DNA from: Bog-473 sp963721585
Lineage (GTDB): Bacteria > Actinomycetota > Acidimicrobiia > Acidimicrobiales > RAAP-2
Direction of reading: 5' to 3'
Assembly (NCBI GenBank): GCA_963721585.1
Contig: CAVRJN010000008.1
Coordinates: 1,364,001-1,428,000 of the forward strand
Length of the DNA: 64,000 nt
How positions within the stretch are numbered: the stretch's first letter is position 1; the number at the start of each line of letters is the position of its first letter. Positions 45,399-55,668 of this stretch are shown piece after piece. Both the position numbers and the translations under genes were made by a program. Below the pieces are notes generated by a model. That model was not told the DNA's origin. It saw only the letters and a list, made by a program, of their open reading frames with translations, and searched no databases.

Positions 45399-46228
45399 GC
45401 CAGCAACCCTCCGCTGCGGATAGCCGCGACGAGACCACCGTCGACCGGGAGATCGATCCCGTTGATAAAGCTCGCCTGATCGGACAGGAGGAAGGCGGCG
45501 GCGGCCGCCACCTCCTCGGGGAGTCCCTCCCGTTGGATGGGCGACAGGTCGACGAGCATCGCACTGGTGTCGCGGGCCTCGGCCTCTTGGCGTCCCATCG
45601 GCGTGTCGATCATGCCGGGTGTGACCGAGCAGATACGCGCGCCGACCTGGCCGAACCGCACGGCCTCCCGCCGCACCAGCCGGTGCACGCCACGCTTGCT
45701 CCATGTATAGGCCATCCCGGGGTCCTCGATCTCGGAACCGACCGCCTCGTGGATCTTCTCGAGGAAGCCGTCGGCCATCGGATCGTCGAGGACGTCGTCC
45801 GGCGGAAGGTCTCCTTGGTCGAGTGCCAGCAACGCCGCCACCGACGCGAAGCAGACCACGGCGGTGTCCGGCACAGCCAACGCCCGGCAGGACTCCACGA
45901 GCCGCGCCGTGCCGACCAGATTGACGGCGAGGATCTCCCTCCAGTCTGCCATGGTCGGAGAGAGGCCGGCGGCGTGCGCCATGGCCCGCAACGGACCGAG
46001 TTCAGCCACCCGGGCGGCGAGGCGGGTGATCCCGCCCGGATCCTTCACGTCGAGCCTGAAGGGGTCCAGCTGGGCCCGATGACCGGCTGCCGCGAGCATG
46101 TCGGCCTGGGTGGCCAACAACACTTCGTCCCGGTCGACGAGCACGAGCACATCGACCATGTCGGCCAAACGCTCCGCGCAGGCAGCGCCCATGCCGCGAC
46201 CCGCTCCTGTCACGATGCCAACCGTCAT
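45395..46228 (-). CDS. Short-chain dehydrogenase/reductase (SDR)
   Basis: A 277-residue SDR: cofactor motif GIVTGAGRGMG, NLVGTARLVESC, catalytic Ser in CFASVAALLAL and the Y-x3-K pair in AYTWSKRGVHRL. The loop between Ser and Tyr is long (about 40 residues), as in 3-alpha-hydroxysteroid dehydrogenase/carbonyl reductases. The C-terminus FINGIDLPVDGGLVA is classical. It forms a two-gene unit with the esterase and lies downstream of the MFS-ABC transporter set. Confidence 0.92.
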   Translation of the reverse strand: MTVGIVTGAGRGMGAACAERLADMVDVLVLVDRDEVLLATQADMLAAAGHRAQLDPFRLDVKDPGGITRLAARVAELGPLRAMAHAAGLSPTMADWREILAVNLVGTARLVESCRALAVPDTAVVCFASVAALLALDQGDLPPDDVLDDPMADGFLEKIHEAVGSEIEDPGMAYTWSKRGVHRLVRREAVRFGQVGARICSVTPGMIDTPMGRQEAEARDTSAMLVDLSPIQREGLPEEVAAAAAFLLSDQASFINGIDLPVDGGLVAAIRSGGLLA

Positions 46229-46317
46229 GCGCAGCTCCCCTGTCCCTCGAGTCTCGGGCCGGACGTTACTTCGGCTTCAGCGCGCGGCGATCGGTGTCGC
46301 CGGTACGCGAGGCGTGA

Positions 46318-49167
46318 TCACGCCGGGTTGGGCTCAGCCCGAAGCGCCGACGACGCCGGACTCGGCGCGACCCCTTCGGTCTCGGCTTGGGCACCACTGC
46401 GGTTGATGGCCCGCTCGTCGGTGCCGAGGTAGCTGGCGATGACCCGGGGGTTGTCGCGCACGTCGGCCGGTGCGCCCTCGGCGATGACCCTCCCCGTCTG
46501 CAGGCAGTACACCCGATCGCTGATGCCCATGATGAGCGGCATGTCGTGCTCAATGAGGAGCACCGACGCGTCGAGCTGTCGTCGCACAGTCACGATGAGC
46601 GGACCGAAGGCCTCCGTCTCGCGTTGCGCCAGCCCGGCGGTCGGCTCGTCGAGGCAGAGAACCTTGGCATCGAGCGCCAGCAATCCCGCGAGCTCGACCA
46701 CCCGCCGGGTCCCGGTGGAGAGGTCGGCGATGTAGTGGTCCCGGTAGGCCCCTAGGCCGAGCAGGTCGACGAGGTCGCCCACGGCGGCGCGGTCGTGCCG
46801 GCTCCGACGCGTGGCGCGCGGCAAGGCGAGGGCCGTGGAGAGCATGCCGGTTTCGTCCTTCCCTTCGAGCGCCACCAGCAGGGTCTGTGTCACGGTCAAC
46901 TCGGGGAACAGGGTCGCCGACTGGAAGGTCCGACCGAGACCCAGGGCCGCCCGATAGGCGGGCGGCCTGTTCCCGATCTCCTCGCCACCGAGTCGCACGG
47001 AACCCGACGCCGGAACGAAACCCCCGATCGCGTTCATGAGCGTCGTCTTGCCGGCACCGTTGCTCCCGATCAGCCCGACGATCTCGCGTTCGCTCACGGT
47101 CACGGTGGCGCCATCGACCGCGACGTTCCCGCCGAAGGACACCCGGAGATCGGAGACGGCGAGTGTCGGCACGCCGGCCTCTCGGTGCTCGGGCTCCGGC
47201 GGGTTCACCCTGGCAGGCTGGCGTGCCGTGCCCGCGACGACGTCCGTGCCGAATCGACGGTCGGCCCAGTGCAACAGCGCGTCGCGCGCGTCGTAGGCAA
47301 CCTGCATGAGCCCACGCGGGAAGTAGAGCAGGACGGCCAGCAATCCGATGCTCGACGTGAGCAACCCGAGGACCTGATTGTTGGGAGCGAGCGCTGGAAT
47401 GCCGATGACCCAGATCGCGCCGATGACGGCTGCCGTCACCGAGCCCATCCCACCGATCACCACCATGGCCACGAGGCTCAAGGAGATGTCGACGATGAAG
47501 AAGCTGCCGGGTCCGCCGAACGCAACGTTGGAGTAGGCGCCACTGAGCAGTGCGCCGCCCATGCCGGCCAGCGCTCCCGCAATGGCGAAGGCGCGGATCT
47601 TCTCCCAGACCGGCCGCACCCGGTAGGCCGAGGCAGCGTTTTCGTTGTCGCGCACCGCCATGATGGAGCGCCCGATGCCGCTGTCCCTGTACCGGTTGGC
47701 GATCAGGAGCACCACGGCCAGAATGACGAGGACGACGTAGTAGTAGGTGCGTTGACCCGGGAAGGAGAGCGAGAAGAGTTTGCCGGGAACGAATGGAAGG
47801 TCGGAACCGTCCGTCGAGGCCCCGCTCAGAATCCCGAGACTGAAGAAGTACTGCTGTGCCGCGAGGGCGAAAACGAAGGTAACCACGGCGAGATAGAGCC
47901 CCTTGACCCGCAACGAGCTGAGCCCGAGGATCATGGCGAGCGCGGCCGACCCGGCGGTGGTGGCCACAATGGCCAGCCAGAACGGCACGCCCCCTTCCAC
48001 CAGACGGGCGGCGAAGAGCGCCCCCAGGCCGGCGAACGCCATCTGTCCGAGCGACAACTGACCCAACCAGCCAGTGAGCACCGTCAACGAGGTGGCGCAG
48101 ATCGCGAAGGCCAGTATTTCGGTGAAGGTCTGCTGGGTCGACGGCTGGGTGAAGATCAGCGGGAGGATGATGGCGATCGCACCCAGGAGGAAGATCCCGC
48201 TCTTGTTTATGTTGCGGGCCCATCGGGAAGCCTGCAGCCGCTCGGGGATCGGGCGCGCCCTGGGGGTGAAGGCGAACACCTCGCTCTCGTCGGTGCGCTC
48301 CCGGTTGAAGAGGACGGCGACCACGACGATGACGAGGAGCAACAGGTTGATCAGGCCGGGCTGATCAATGAAGTTGAAGTTCACGATGCTCTGCACCAGG
48401 CCGATGACGACGCTGGCGACGATGGTGCGGCTGAAGGAGGTCATGCCGCCGATGACGGCGGCGACGAGCGCCAGTGACAGTGTCTGCGGCCCGAGCGTGG
48501 TCAGGTCGCCCGCCGCGCCGCTCTGACCGGCAATGAGGATGACCGAGAGGGTCGACAGCGCCGCCGCCAATGCCCAGACCAACGTCGAGACCATCTTCGG
48601 GCTGATACCCGACAAGCGAGCGAGCCGTGGATTGCTGGAGCAGGCCTTTACGGTGCGGCCGAGCGTGGTGCGGTCGAGGAACCACGTCAACGCGATGAGC
48701 GCGACGGGGACGATGATGAGGATGGAGAGGTCGGATCCGCGGACAGTGACCCCGGCCAGCGTCCAGGTACCGCTGATTGCACTCGGGAAGTGGACGGTGA
48801 CGGCAGTCGGCGTCGGGATCTTGATAGCGATCGCCAAGGCAAGCTGCGACACGCCGATCGTGGCGACGAGGACCACGACGCGAGGCGACTTGCGCAGCCG
48901 ACGGATGATGGCCAGGTCGACGACGGCCCCGAAGGCCAGTCCCAAGACCAAGGCGACGGCGAGACCAACCCAGAACGGCACGTGATACTGGACGACGAGC
49001 AATGACAGGACGGCGGCGCCGACAACGCCCATGTTGCCGACGGCGAAGTTGATGATCCGAGTCGCCCGGTAGACCAGCACCACGCCCACCGCGATCACGG
49101 CAATGCCGAGCCCCTGGACGACGCCGTCGAAGACGATCTGGCTGTTCAACCACGTCACCGCAAGCAT
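46318..49167 (-). CDS. LivH-LivM-LivG triple fusion: two permease domains and an ATPase in one chain
   Basis: An intact 949-residue protein. LivH-like permease (about residues 5-290: LNSQIVFDGVVQGLGIAVI, RIINFAVGNMGVVGAA), LivM-like permease (about 320-640: LTGWLGQLSLGQMAFAGLGA, GRSIMAVRDNENAASAYRV) and a LivG-type ATPase (about 665-925: Walker A GSNGAGKTTL near 700, degenerate signature LSTGTRRVVELAGLLAL near 817, Walker B VLCLDEPTAGLA, switch LLIEHDMPLI). The order is that of separate livH-livM-livG operons. The start overlaps the stop of the MFS-ABC gene by one base (TGATG). Together with that ATPase it makes a complete transporter. Confidence 0.92.
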   Translation of the reverse strand: MLAVTWLNSQIVFDGVVQGLGIAVIAVGVVLVYRATRIINFAVGNMGVVGAAVLSLLVVQYHVPFWVGLAVALVLGLAFGAVVDLAIIRRLRKSPRVVVLVATIGVSQLALAIAIKIPTPTAVTVHFPSAISGTWTLAGVTVRGSDLSILIIVPVALIALTWFLDRTTLGRTVKACSSNPRLARLSGISPKMVSTLVWALAAALSTLSVILIAGQSGAAGDLTTLGPQTLSLALVAAVIGGMTSFSRTIVASVVIGLVQSIVNFNFIDQPGLINLLLLVIVVVAVLFNRERTDESEVFAFTPRARPIPERLQASRWARNINKSGIFLLGAIAIILPLIFTQPSTQQTFTEILAFAICATSLTVLTGWLGQLSLGQMAFAGLGALFAARLVEGGVPFWLAIVATTAGSAALAMILGLSSLRVKGLYLAVVTFVFALAAQQYFFSLGILSGASTDGSDLPFVPGKLFSLSFPGQRTYYYVVLVILAVVLLIANRYRDSGIGRSIMAVRDNENAASAYRVRPVWEKIRAFAIAGALAGMGGALLSGAYSNVAFGGPGSFFIVDISLSLVAMVVIGGMGSVTAAVIGAIWVIGIPALAPNNQVLGLLTSSIGLLAVLLYFPRGLMQVAYDARDALLHWADRRFGTDVVAGTARQPARVNPPEPEHREAGVPTLAVSDLRVSFGGNVAVDGATVTVSEREIVGLIGSNGAGKTTLMNAIGGFVPASGSVRLGGEEIGNRPPAYRAALGLGRTFQSATLFPELTVTQTLLVALEGKDETGMLSTALALPRATRRSRHDRAAVGDLVDLLGLGAYRDHYIADLSTGTRRVVELAGLLALDAKVLCLDEPTAGLAQRETEAFGPLIVTVRRQLDASVLLIEHDMPLIMGISDRVYCLQTGRVIAEGAPADVRDNPRVIASYLGTDERAINRSGAQAETEGVAPSPASSALRAEPNPA

Positions 49168-51401
49168 CAGCCTGCCTCTGGGCCCCCGAGGAACACGGCG
49201 CGCGCCAGATCGTCCCGTTCCATCAGGTCACGGATCTGCCCCTCGAACCGCACACGGCCCTTCTCCAGGAAGACCGCCCTGTCGGCTATGGCGGCCGCCA
49301 CGTTCAGCGACTGCTCGACGATGATCAGCGTCACTCCGGCCGCCTTGAGGCCGTCGATCACCTCAATCAGCTCCTGGACGATGATCGGGGCCAGACCGAG
49401 CGACAGCTCGTCGATCATGAGGACGGCCGGGTCGTGCAACATGGCGATGGCCAGCGCCAGCATCTGCTGCTGCCCGCCCGACAGTGAGTCAGCCCTCTCG
49501 CCGCGGCGATCCCGCAAAGCGGGAAAGAGGTCGTAGACCCGGTCGGTCCGCCGGCGCAGCTCGGTCTTGTCGGAGCGATAGACGAAGCCACCCATTTCGA
49601 GGTTCTCCGCCACCGTCATCGGGCCGAAGACGCCTTTCCCACCTTGCAGGAGATGGATGCCGAGCCGGGAACGCTGCTCGGGAGTGGTGTACGTGATGTC
49701 CCGGCCATTGAGACGCACGACGCCGCGCCCGGGAGTCTCGAGGCCCGACGCGACGTTGAGCGCGGTCGACTTCCCCGCGCCATTGGTCCCGAGCAGCGCC
49801 AGGACCTCTCCCCTCTTCACCTCGAAGCTGACCCCGAAGAGGATCTGCACATGGCCGTAGCCGAAGTCGACGCTGCTCAGCTGGAGGACCGGGATCGCAT
49901 CGGGATCGGCCTCCTGGCGGCGGTGCTCTTCGAGCTCCTCCTGCAGCTCCACCACCACGAGGGAGAGGTCGTTGCGGATGAAGTGGGCGCTCCGGATGAT
50001 CATGATCGCCCCGAAGAGCGTCGAGGGGATCATGATGATCAAGACGGTGGCGCGGATGCCCACGAGACTGTCGAGAAGTGCCGCCAGCACCGCGCCTCCG
50101 GTCGCCCCGATGAAGAACACGTAGATGCCGCCCACCGCGCCGACCATGCCGCGCAGCCGGTACGGGGCCACCGATACCAGCACCGGGCCGATCATGGAGA
50201 ATCCGGTCAGGAGCAGGACGCCGCTGGGGACGCTGAAGACGGCCCACAGGACCGCATTCGGCATGAAGTACTGGATGGGGACGATCAGGGCAACCGGGAG
50301 GACGACCTTGCCGATCAGCGACAGGGCCTGCGCCGGGTCCTTCCGGTAGAGGCGGTCGTAGTACCGTCCGATGATCGGGAGCGTGATCAACACCCCCGCG
50401 GTCCCGACCGTGCCGATGATCCCGCGCTGGAAGGCATCGAGGCCGAAGCGCTGCTTGAGATAGAGGTTGCCCAGCACTGGTCCGGTGAAGAGGCCGAACC
50501 CGATGGCCGAGAACGCGATCAGGACCGTCTTGATCGTGCGGATCCGCATGACCCGTTCGAAGGCGGCCTCGAGCGAGGGGGCGGCCGGAGGCGTGTCGCC
50601 GAGGACGTCCCCGAGAACGTCTTTCTTCTCGTACTGCCCCCGCGGCGGCTCGGGGATGCGGAAGGCGAAGATCGCCACCAACAGGGTGGGGACCGCCAGG
50701 ATGTAGAAGGCCCAGCGCCAGCCGTTGGGGCCTCCCACCTCGGTCGCGATGAGGCCCACCAGGAGGGGACTGGCGGCCAGGGCCAGGCCCTGGCCCATGC
50801 CCATGGCGGCGTAGAGCCGGCCGCGCACGTTGATGGGGTAGGCATCGGCCAGCAGCGAACCGTGAACGCTGTTCGTGCTCGACTGCGAGATGCCGGCACC
50901 GAAGCGGGCCAGGAAGAACACGAAGATATTCACGGCGAAGCCCGTGGCGGCCACCATCAGCCCGAACGCAAACGTGGCCCAACCGATGATCGGCGGGCGC
51001 TTGTAGCGGTCAGCCAGCCACCCCATCGGGACGATGCCCAGCACGAGGAATCCGCCCGAGATCCCCGCCACGAACGTGATGGCGCCGGTCGAGACATGGA
51101 ACGACGACTGGATGTTGGGAGAAAGGACGGCGAGCCCGGAACTCTGCAGGTTGTCCAGCGTGACGATGATCGCCAGGACCACGAAGGCCCGTGCACCGGC
51201 GGTGCGCAGCCCTTCGCGCAGGGAGGTCTGCTCCTCGCCGGCTCCCGGCAGCATGTCCTCGGGGAACAGAAACTCCGGCATGGACTCGGCCGCCAACTGA
51301 CGCTCGGCGGCCGAATCGACCACCAGGTGCGCCAGATCGGCCGCACTCATGTCATCGGAAGGGCCAGGGCTCGCGTGCTCTCCGACCGTCGGCTCGCTCA
51401 T
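49167..51401 (-). CDS. MFS transporter - LivF-type ABC ATPase chimera
   Basis: An intact 744-residue protein joining two transporter classes. Residues about 65-475 are a major facilitator domain (motif A region GWLADRYKRPP, then FFLARFGAGISQSSTNSVHG and LYAAMGMGQGLALAASPLL; about 12 membrane segments). A charged linker (ELQEELEEHRRQEADPD) leads to an ATPase at about 500-744: Walker A GTNGAGKST near 539, signature LSGGQQQMLALA near 642, Walker B VLMIDELSLGLAP, switch IIVEQSLNVA. The ATPase is LivF-like and would pair with the LivG domain of the next gene. The ATG at 51401 was chosen for its fit; codons upstream lack similarity. No frameshift breaks the junction. Confidence 0.9.
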   Translation of the reverse strand: MSEPTVGEHASPGPSDDMSAADLAHLVVDSAAERQLAAESMPEFLFPEDMLPGAGEEQTSLREGLRTAGARAFVVLAIIVTLDNLQSSGLAVLSPNIQSSFHVSTGAITFVAGISGGFLVLGIVPMGWLADRYKRPPIIGWATFAFGLMVAATGFAVNIFVFFLARFGAGISQSSTNSVHGSLLADAYPINVRGRLYAAMGMGQGLALAASPLLVGLIATEVGGPNGWRWAFYILAVPTLLVAIFAFRIPEPPRGQYEKKDVLGDVLGDTPPAAPSLEAAFERVMRIRTIKTVLIAFSAIGFGLFTGPVLGNLYLKQRFGLDAFQRGIIGTVGTAGVLITLPIIGRYYDRLYRKDPAQALSLIGKVVLPVALIVPIQYFMPNAVLWAVFSVPSGVLLLTGFSMIGPVLVSVAPYRLRGMVGAVGGIYVFFIGATGGAVLAALLDSLVGIRATVLIIMIPSTLFGAIMIIRSAHFIRNDLSLVVVELQEELEEHRRQEADPDAIPVLQLSSVDFGYGHVQILFGVSFEVKRGEVLALLGTNGAGKSTALNVASGLETPGRGVVRLNGRDITYTTPEQRSRLGIHLLQGGKGVFGPMTVAENLEMGGFVYRSDKTELRRRTDRVYDLFPALRDRRGERADSLSGGQQQMLALAIAMLHDPAVLMIDELSLGLAPIIVQELIEVIDGLKAAGVTLIIVEQSLNVAAAIADRAVFLEKGRVRFEGQIRDLMERDDLARAVFLGGPEAG

Positions 51402-51495
51402 CGAATGCCCGATCCCCCGCCTCGGCCCCGCCCCCGAGCATCGGCGCGCACGGTGCGACTGCACGCGGAGGTGGGGCCGATCAGGGTCACGACGC

Positions 51496-52774
51496 CTAGC
51501 TTGACGCAGGCACGAGCGTCTCGCTCGTGGGGCTGTACTTGTAGATGGTCACCGGGCCTTTGGCGTAGGCCTGGTTGGGGCCGAACGAGACCACGCCGAT
51601 GCCGGGAATGTTCGCGTTCTTCAGCGCGTAGCCGGCCTTGGTGAAGCTCGCCGTCGTCAAGTTCTTCCCCGCATTGGTCGCGATGTCATCGAACAACCCC
51701 AGGTACTGGCAGGCCTCGAGGATCGCCTCGTACGAGGTGTCCGTGGTGTTGCCGGCTCCTGGACTCGTGGGGTTGACCGGTGCGGTCATCGGGTCCGACG
51801 GGTAGGCCTTGTGGTAGTCCGCGGCGCACTTCTTGATCGCCGGGTCCTTCCACTGCCGCGTAGCTCGTCGGCGCGGAGAGCGCTGACAATGCGTACTTCA
51901 GGTAGGGGTTGGCGCCCTTGGTGGACTCCACGTACGAGAGAAGGGACGATTCGCTCGTGGCGATGTAGGTGGGCTTGTAGGTGCTCTGGTTGTCCAGCTG
52001 CGCCCGGGGCCATGTCGTCGAGCCCGAGCCACCGACGCCGATCACCAGATTCACCCCCGCACTCTGGAAGCGCTGAGAGATGGATTGCACTTCCTGGTCG
52101 GACGCCACGGCGTCGGTCGCCTGCACACTGTCCTCTGCCGTCAGCGCAATCGGGACCCCCAGCTTCTTGAGCGCAGCCTGGTCCACCTTCACCTCGGGAG
52201 CGTCCGAGTCGGCACCGTAGAAGAGCGCCACCTTCTTCCCCTTGAAGTAGCCGGCTTCTTTGAAGGCGGCGAACTGGAGCGGATCGAAGTTCGCCGCGGG
52301 CGGAATGAGCGTGAAGTCGGCCGCCACTGGGCCCGACACCGGTTCCGGCAACGATCCCGCGATCACCGGGGTGTCGTGGGTCTGCTGGTAACACGTCGGG
52401 AACACCGGCGAGATGGCGACGAAGACGTGGTCGTCCTCGGTCAGCTGGGTGCACGACGACGTGGCGTCGGCCGGCACCGCCGGGTTCATCTCCACCGAGC
52501 TCAGCACGAGCTTGCGACCGTTGATCCCCCCCTTCGCATTGATGTCGGAGATGACGGACTGGTACGCGTCAGGAAAGTTGCCGTCGTTGATGGTGACGCC
52601 GAGGCTCTTCAACGCCTGGAAGTTCACGTACGGCAGACCGACGGCGATGGTCTTGGCCGTGACGCCCTGGTCGGCGGGGCTCGCCGCTCCGGCCGTCGGA
52701 CTGACGGCCAGCATCGAGCCCAGCAATGTGACGAGGGCCGCTGCTCCGGCCCAGATTGATGTTCGGGTGCCCAC
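51496..52774 (-). CDS. Branched-chain amino acid-type substrate-binding protein, one frameshift
   Basis: About 426 residues. A GTG behind the ribosome site AAGGAGGGG gives VGTRTSIWAGAAALVTLLG, a signal peptide ending at TAGAASPA. The mature part TAKTIAVGLPYVNFQALKSL, INDGNFPDAYQSVISDINAK and KGGINGRKLVLSS is LivK-like. One extra base near 51850 splits off the last quarter, which continues PTSPGAGNTTDTSYEAILEA and GLFDDIATNAGKNLTTASFT. It differs clearly from the two paralogs at 8.2 and 19.8 kb (no DDQTxP block). It is the first gene of the binding protein / MFS-ABC / LivHMG unit, so it probably delivers its substrate. Ligand unknown. Confidence 0.88.
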
Positions 52775-52861
52775 GGCCCCTCCTTTTCGGGAGCGCCCCT
52801 CTCGAGGTTCCCTCCCTGCTCTTCCCCCTGCGGATTGGATGTTGTGCGACATGATTGCCCC

Positions 52862-55400
52862 CTAGTTCCCGCTCGCGACGTCGGGTATCTGCACCGTGCA
52901 GCGGCGCGCAAGGTCAACCGACGAGCGCCCGATCAGAATTTCGTACGAGCCGGCATCGATCTGCCATCCCCGGGTTCGGCGCGGCACCGGTGGGGAGAGG
53001 AAGTTGAACATCTCGGGCACGAAGTCCTGGACGACGTCCCAGTCGTCCTGGCCCGGATCCCAGTAGGCGAAGGCGCGGTCGTCGAGCACGAGCTCCACGG
53101 TGGCTGTCTCGCCCGGGTCGAGCGAGACCTTGCGGAACGCCTTCAGTTCCTTGGGCGGTCGCGCCAGACGCGGCAGATGCCGGCGCGACATAGCACTGCA
53201 CGACTTCGGAGCCGCGACGGCTCCCCACGTTTGTGACGGGGACGGTCACCGTCACCGTTCCCCCCGACCGGTGCGTCTTCGTCGACACTGTCGGCTCGCC
53301 CAGATCGAACGACGTGTAGCTCAGGCCGTGGCCGAACGCGAATCGCGGCGCGATCGCGTTGTGCTCGTAGCCGCGGTACCCCATGAACAGCCCCTCGCCA
53401 TACCGCAGCTCGCCGTTCTCACCGGGAAAGTTCGCGTGCGAGGGTGCGTGCTCCAGTCGCATGGGGAGGGTGGTGGGCAGGCGCCCCCCGGGGTCCGCAG
53501 TGCCGACGAGCACGTCCACCAAGCCCCCGGCCATCTCCTGGCCGCCGAACCAGCACTGCAGCACGGCAGCGACGTCCGCCGCCCACTCCATGCCGATCGG
53601 CGCCGCAGCGTTCACCACCACGACGGTCCGGTCGTTCACCGCGGCGACCCGCCGGATCAGCTCGGCCTGACGTCCCGGTAGAGCCAAGGTGGTGCGGTCG
53701 TGTCCCTCCGTCTCCGTCTCGGCAGACGTGCCGACACAGACGATGGCGACGTCCGCCGCGCCCGCAGCGGCCACCGCCCGCTCCAGCAGCGCGTCGCCGT
53801 CGGGAGTCCGAAAGCCAACTCGGAATCCGGCCAGGCTCGTGTCGGTGAAGGCGTACTCCACGACCACATCGACGGGCACGTCCTTCTCGAAATGGACATC
53901 GGCGAGAAGGTCCTGGCTGGCCTGGCCGAAGAATTCGGTGCCTCCCGGCGGGGGGCGGTTGGTGAACCCGTCCAGCACGACCTCGTCGTTGACCAAGAGC
54001 CGAGCCAGACCGGCCTGGGCGAGTGCCAACTGGAAGAGACCCGTCTCATCTGGCACCACGGTTCCCCTGACCCGCATCGACCAGTCTCCGGGCGAAGGCT
54101 CGAAGCTCAGGCCGATCTTCATCATCCGGAGCTCGTCGAGCAGCTGCGTCTCGGTCACGGGGCCCTCGAGCGCCAGGCCGGCATAGGTCTCGGCCACGAA
54201 GCCGGCGGGCGCCCGGAGGACCGGACCGCCCACGACCGCGGGCGACAGCGAGGGCTCGCATCCCCGCTCGTAGACGAGCACGCGGTCGGGCCCGAGTGCA
54301 TGTGCCAGCGCGTCGACCACGCTCTCCACGCGGTGGGGCGTCACCTGCGCCGAACCGCCCCCCATGATCGTCGGTGTCAAGGCGGGAGCGCCCAACAGCG
54401 CGACGCGGCCGGCCGAAGGCGCGAGCGGCAGGACGCCGTCGTTCGAGAGCAGGACCATCGCCTCCGCAGCGGCGCGTCGGAGCAATGCCACGTCGACGGG
54501 CGTCGGTGCTTTGGGGGCCGGTGCGGGTGCCGGTCCGTCCAGGGCCCCGATCCGGTCGAACCCGCCGAGCAGCCGGCTGACGGCAGCGTCGAGGTCCGCC
54601 TCGTCGACGTCGCCCTTTCCGACGGCGTCGACCACGGTCGCACCGAGGCCGCGGGCCGGTCCGGGCATTTCCAGGTCGAGCCCGGCGCCGAGCGACACCT
54701 TGGTGTCCGGTGACCGCGAACCAGTCCGTCATCACCAGACCCTCGAATCCCCAGTCGTCACGCAGGATGTCGAGCAGGAATGCCGGCTGCTGGGTCAGCC
54801 AGCGCCCGTTGAGCCGGTTGTAGGCCGTCATGATGGCGAGCGCGCCGCCCTCGCGGACGGCGAGCTCGAAGGGAACGAGATACAGCTCGCGGAGCGAGCG
54901 CTCGTCGATGACCGAGCTGATGGACGCCCGCTCGAACTCGGCGTCGTTGCCGACGAAATGCTTGACGGTGGCGAAGACGCCCTCGGACTGGACCCCGCGG
55001 ACGTAGCCGGCGGCGAGACGGCCCGACAGCAGCGGGTCCTCGGAGTAGCACTCGAAGTTCCGTCCGGCCAGCGGTGACCGGTGCAGGTTGACCGTCGGGG
55101 CGAGGAGCCCTCTGCAGCCGCGGTCGCGCGCTTCCCTCCCGACGAGAGCGCCCAACTCCTCGACCAGCGCCGGGTTCCACGTCGCGCCGAGTGCGGAGCC
55201 GCACGGGATGCAGAGCCGAGGGGTCAGTTCCCATGCCCGGGAGCGAATTTCCTCGTGCCCCGTTCGGACCGTCGGTCACGTGCACCTTCGGGATACCGAG
55301 CCGCTGCGATGGCAACGGTGGACAACATGTCCTCTCCCGAAGTGAGAGCAGCCTTCTCTTCAAGCGTCAGCACGCTGACCAACGCTTTGACATCCCTCAA
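52862..55400 (-). pseudogene. Glycoside hydrolase family 3 beta-glucosidase with PA14 domain, four frameshifts
   Basis: About 846 residues when joined. N-terminal barrel (LTLEEKAALTSGEDMLSTV, GIPKVHVTDGPNGARGNSLP, LLAPTVNLHRSPLAGRNFEC, VKHFVGNDAE, nucleophile Asp in GLVMTDWFAVT), GH3 C domain (LRRAAAEAMVLLSNDGVLPL) interrupted by a PA14 insertion (about MKIGLSFEPSPGDWSMRVRG to FEKDVPVDVVVEYAF), then ENGELRYGEGLFMGYRGYEH and a fibronectin-like end (VSLDPGETATVELVLDD). Shifts lie near 55310, 55208, 54714 and 53176. The start TTG at 55400 is a best guess. It hydrolyses beta-glucosides or related plant glycosides. No signal peptide is seen. Confidence 0.85.
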
Positions 55401-55668
55401 TTCGCTGCCCCCGTACTCGCACTCTGATATGACGAGAATGTGATTTTTGAGGACTATAAGAAATTTTCCGCCATCCCGCAAGGGGTACCGATCGGTCCAA
55501 GAACGGACGAGCCGGATTACTCTAGATCCCGTCGGCACGAGCCGACCGTCAGGCCACCCACGACTCTTCGGCTCGCTGACCTGGTTGTTCAAGGACTGCA
55601 ACGGTTCAACCCGTCGGATCCCGGGAGGTCTTTTGACGCCGTGCCCCGACCCTGAGTCCAATGACACC

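Noticed and set aside
55430..55443. TGACGAGAATGTGA upstream of the GH3 start as a tenth copy of the shared motif
   Set aside because: The right half-site is GTGA, not GTYA, and the spacer differs; it may be chance, and a sugar gene does not fit the regulon.
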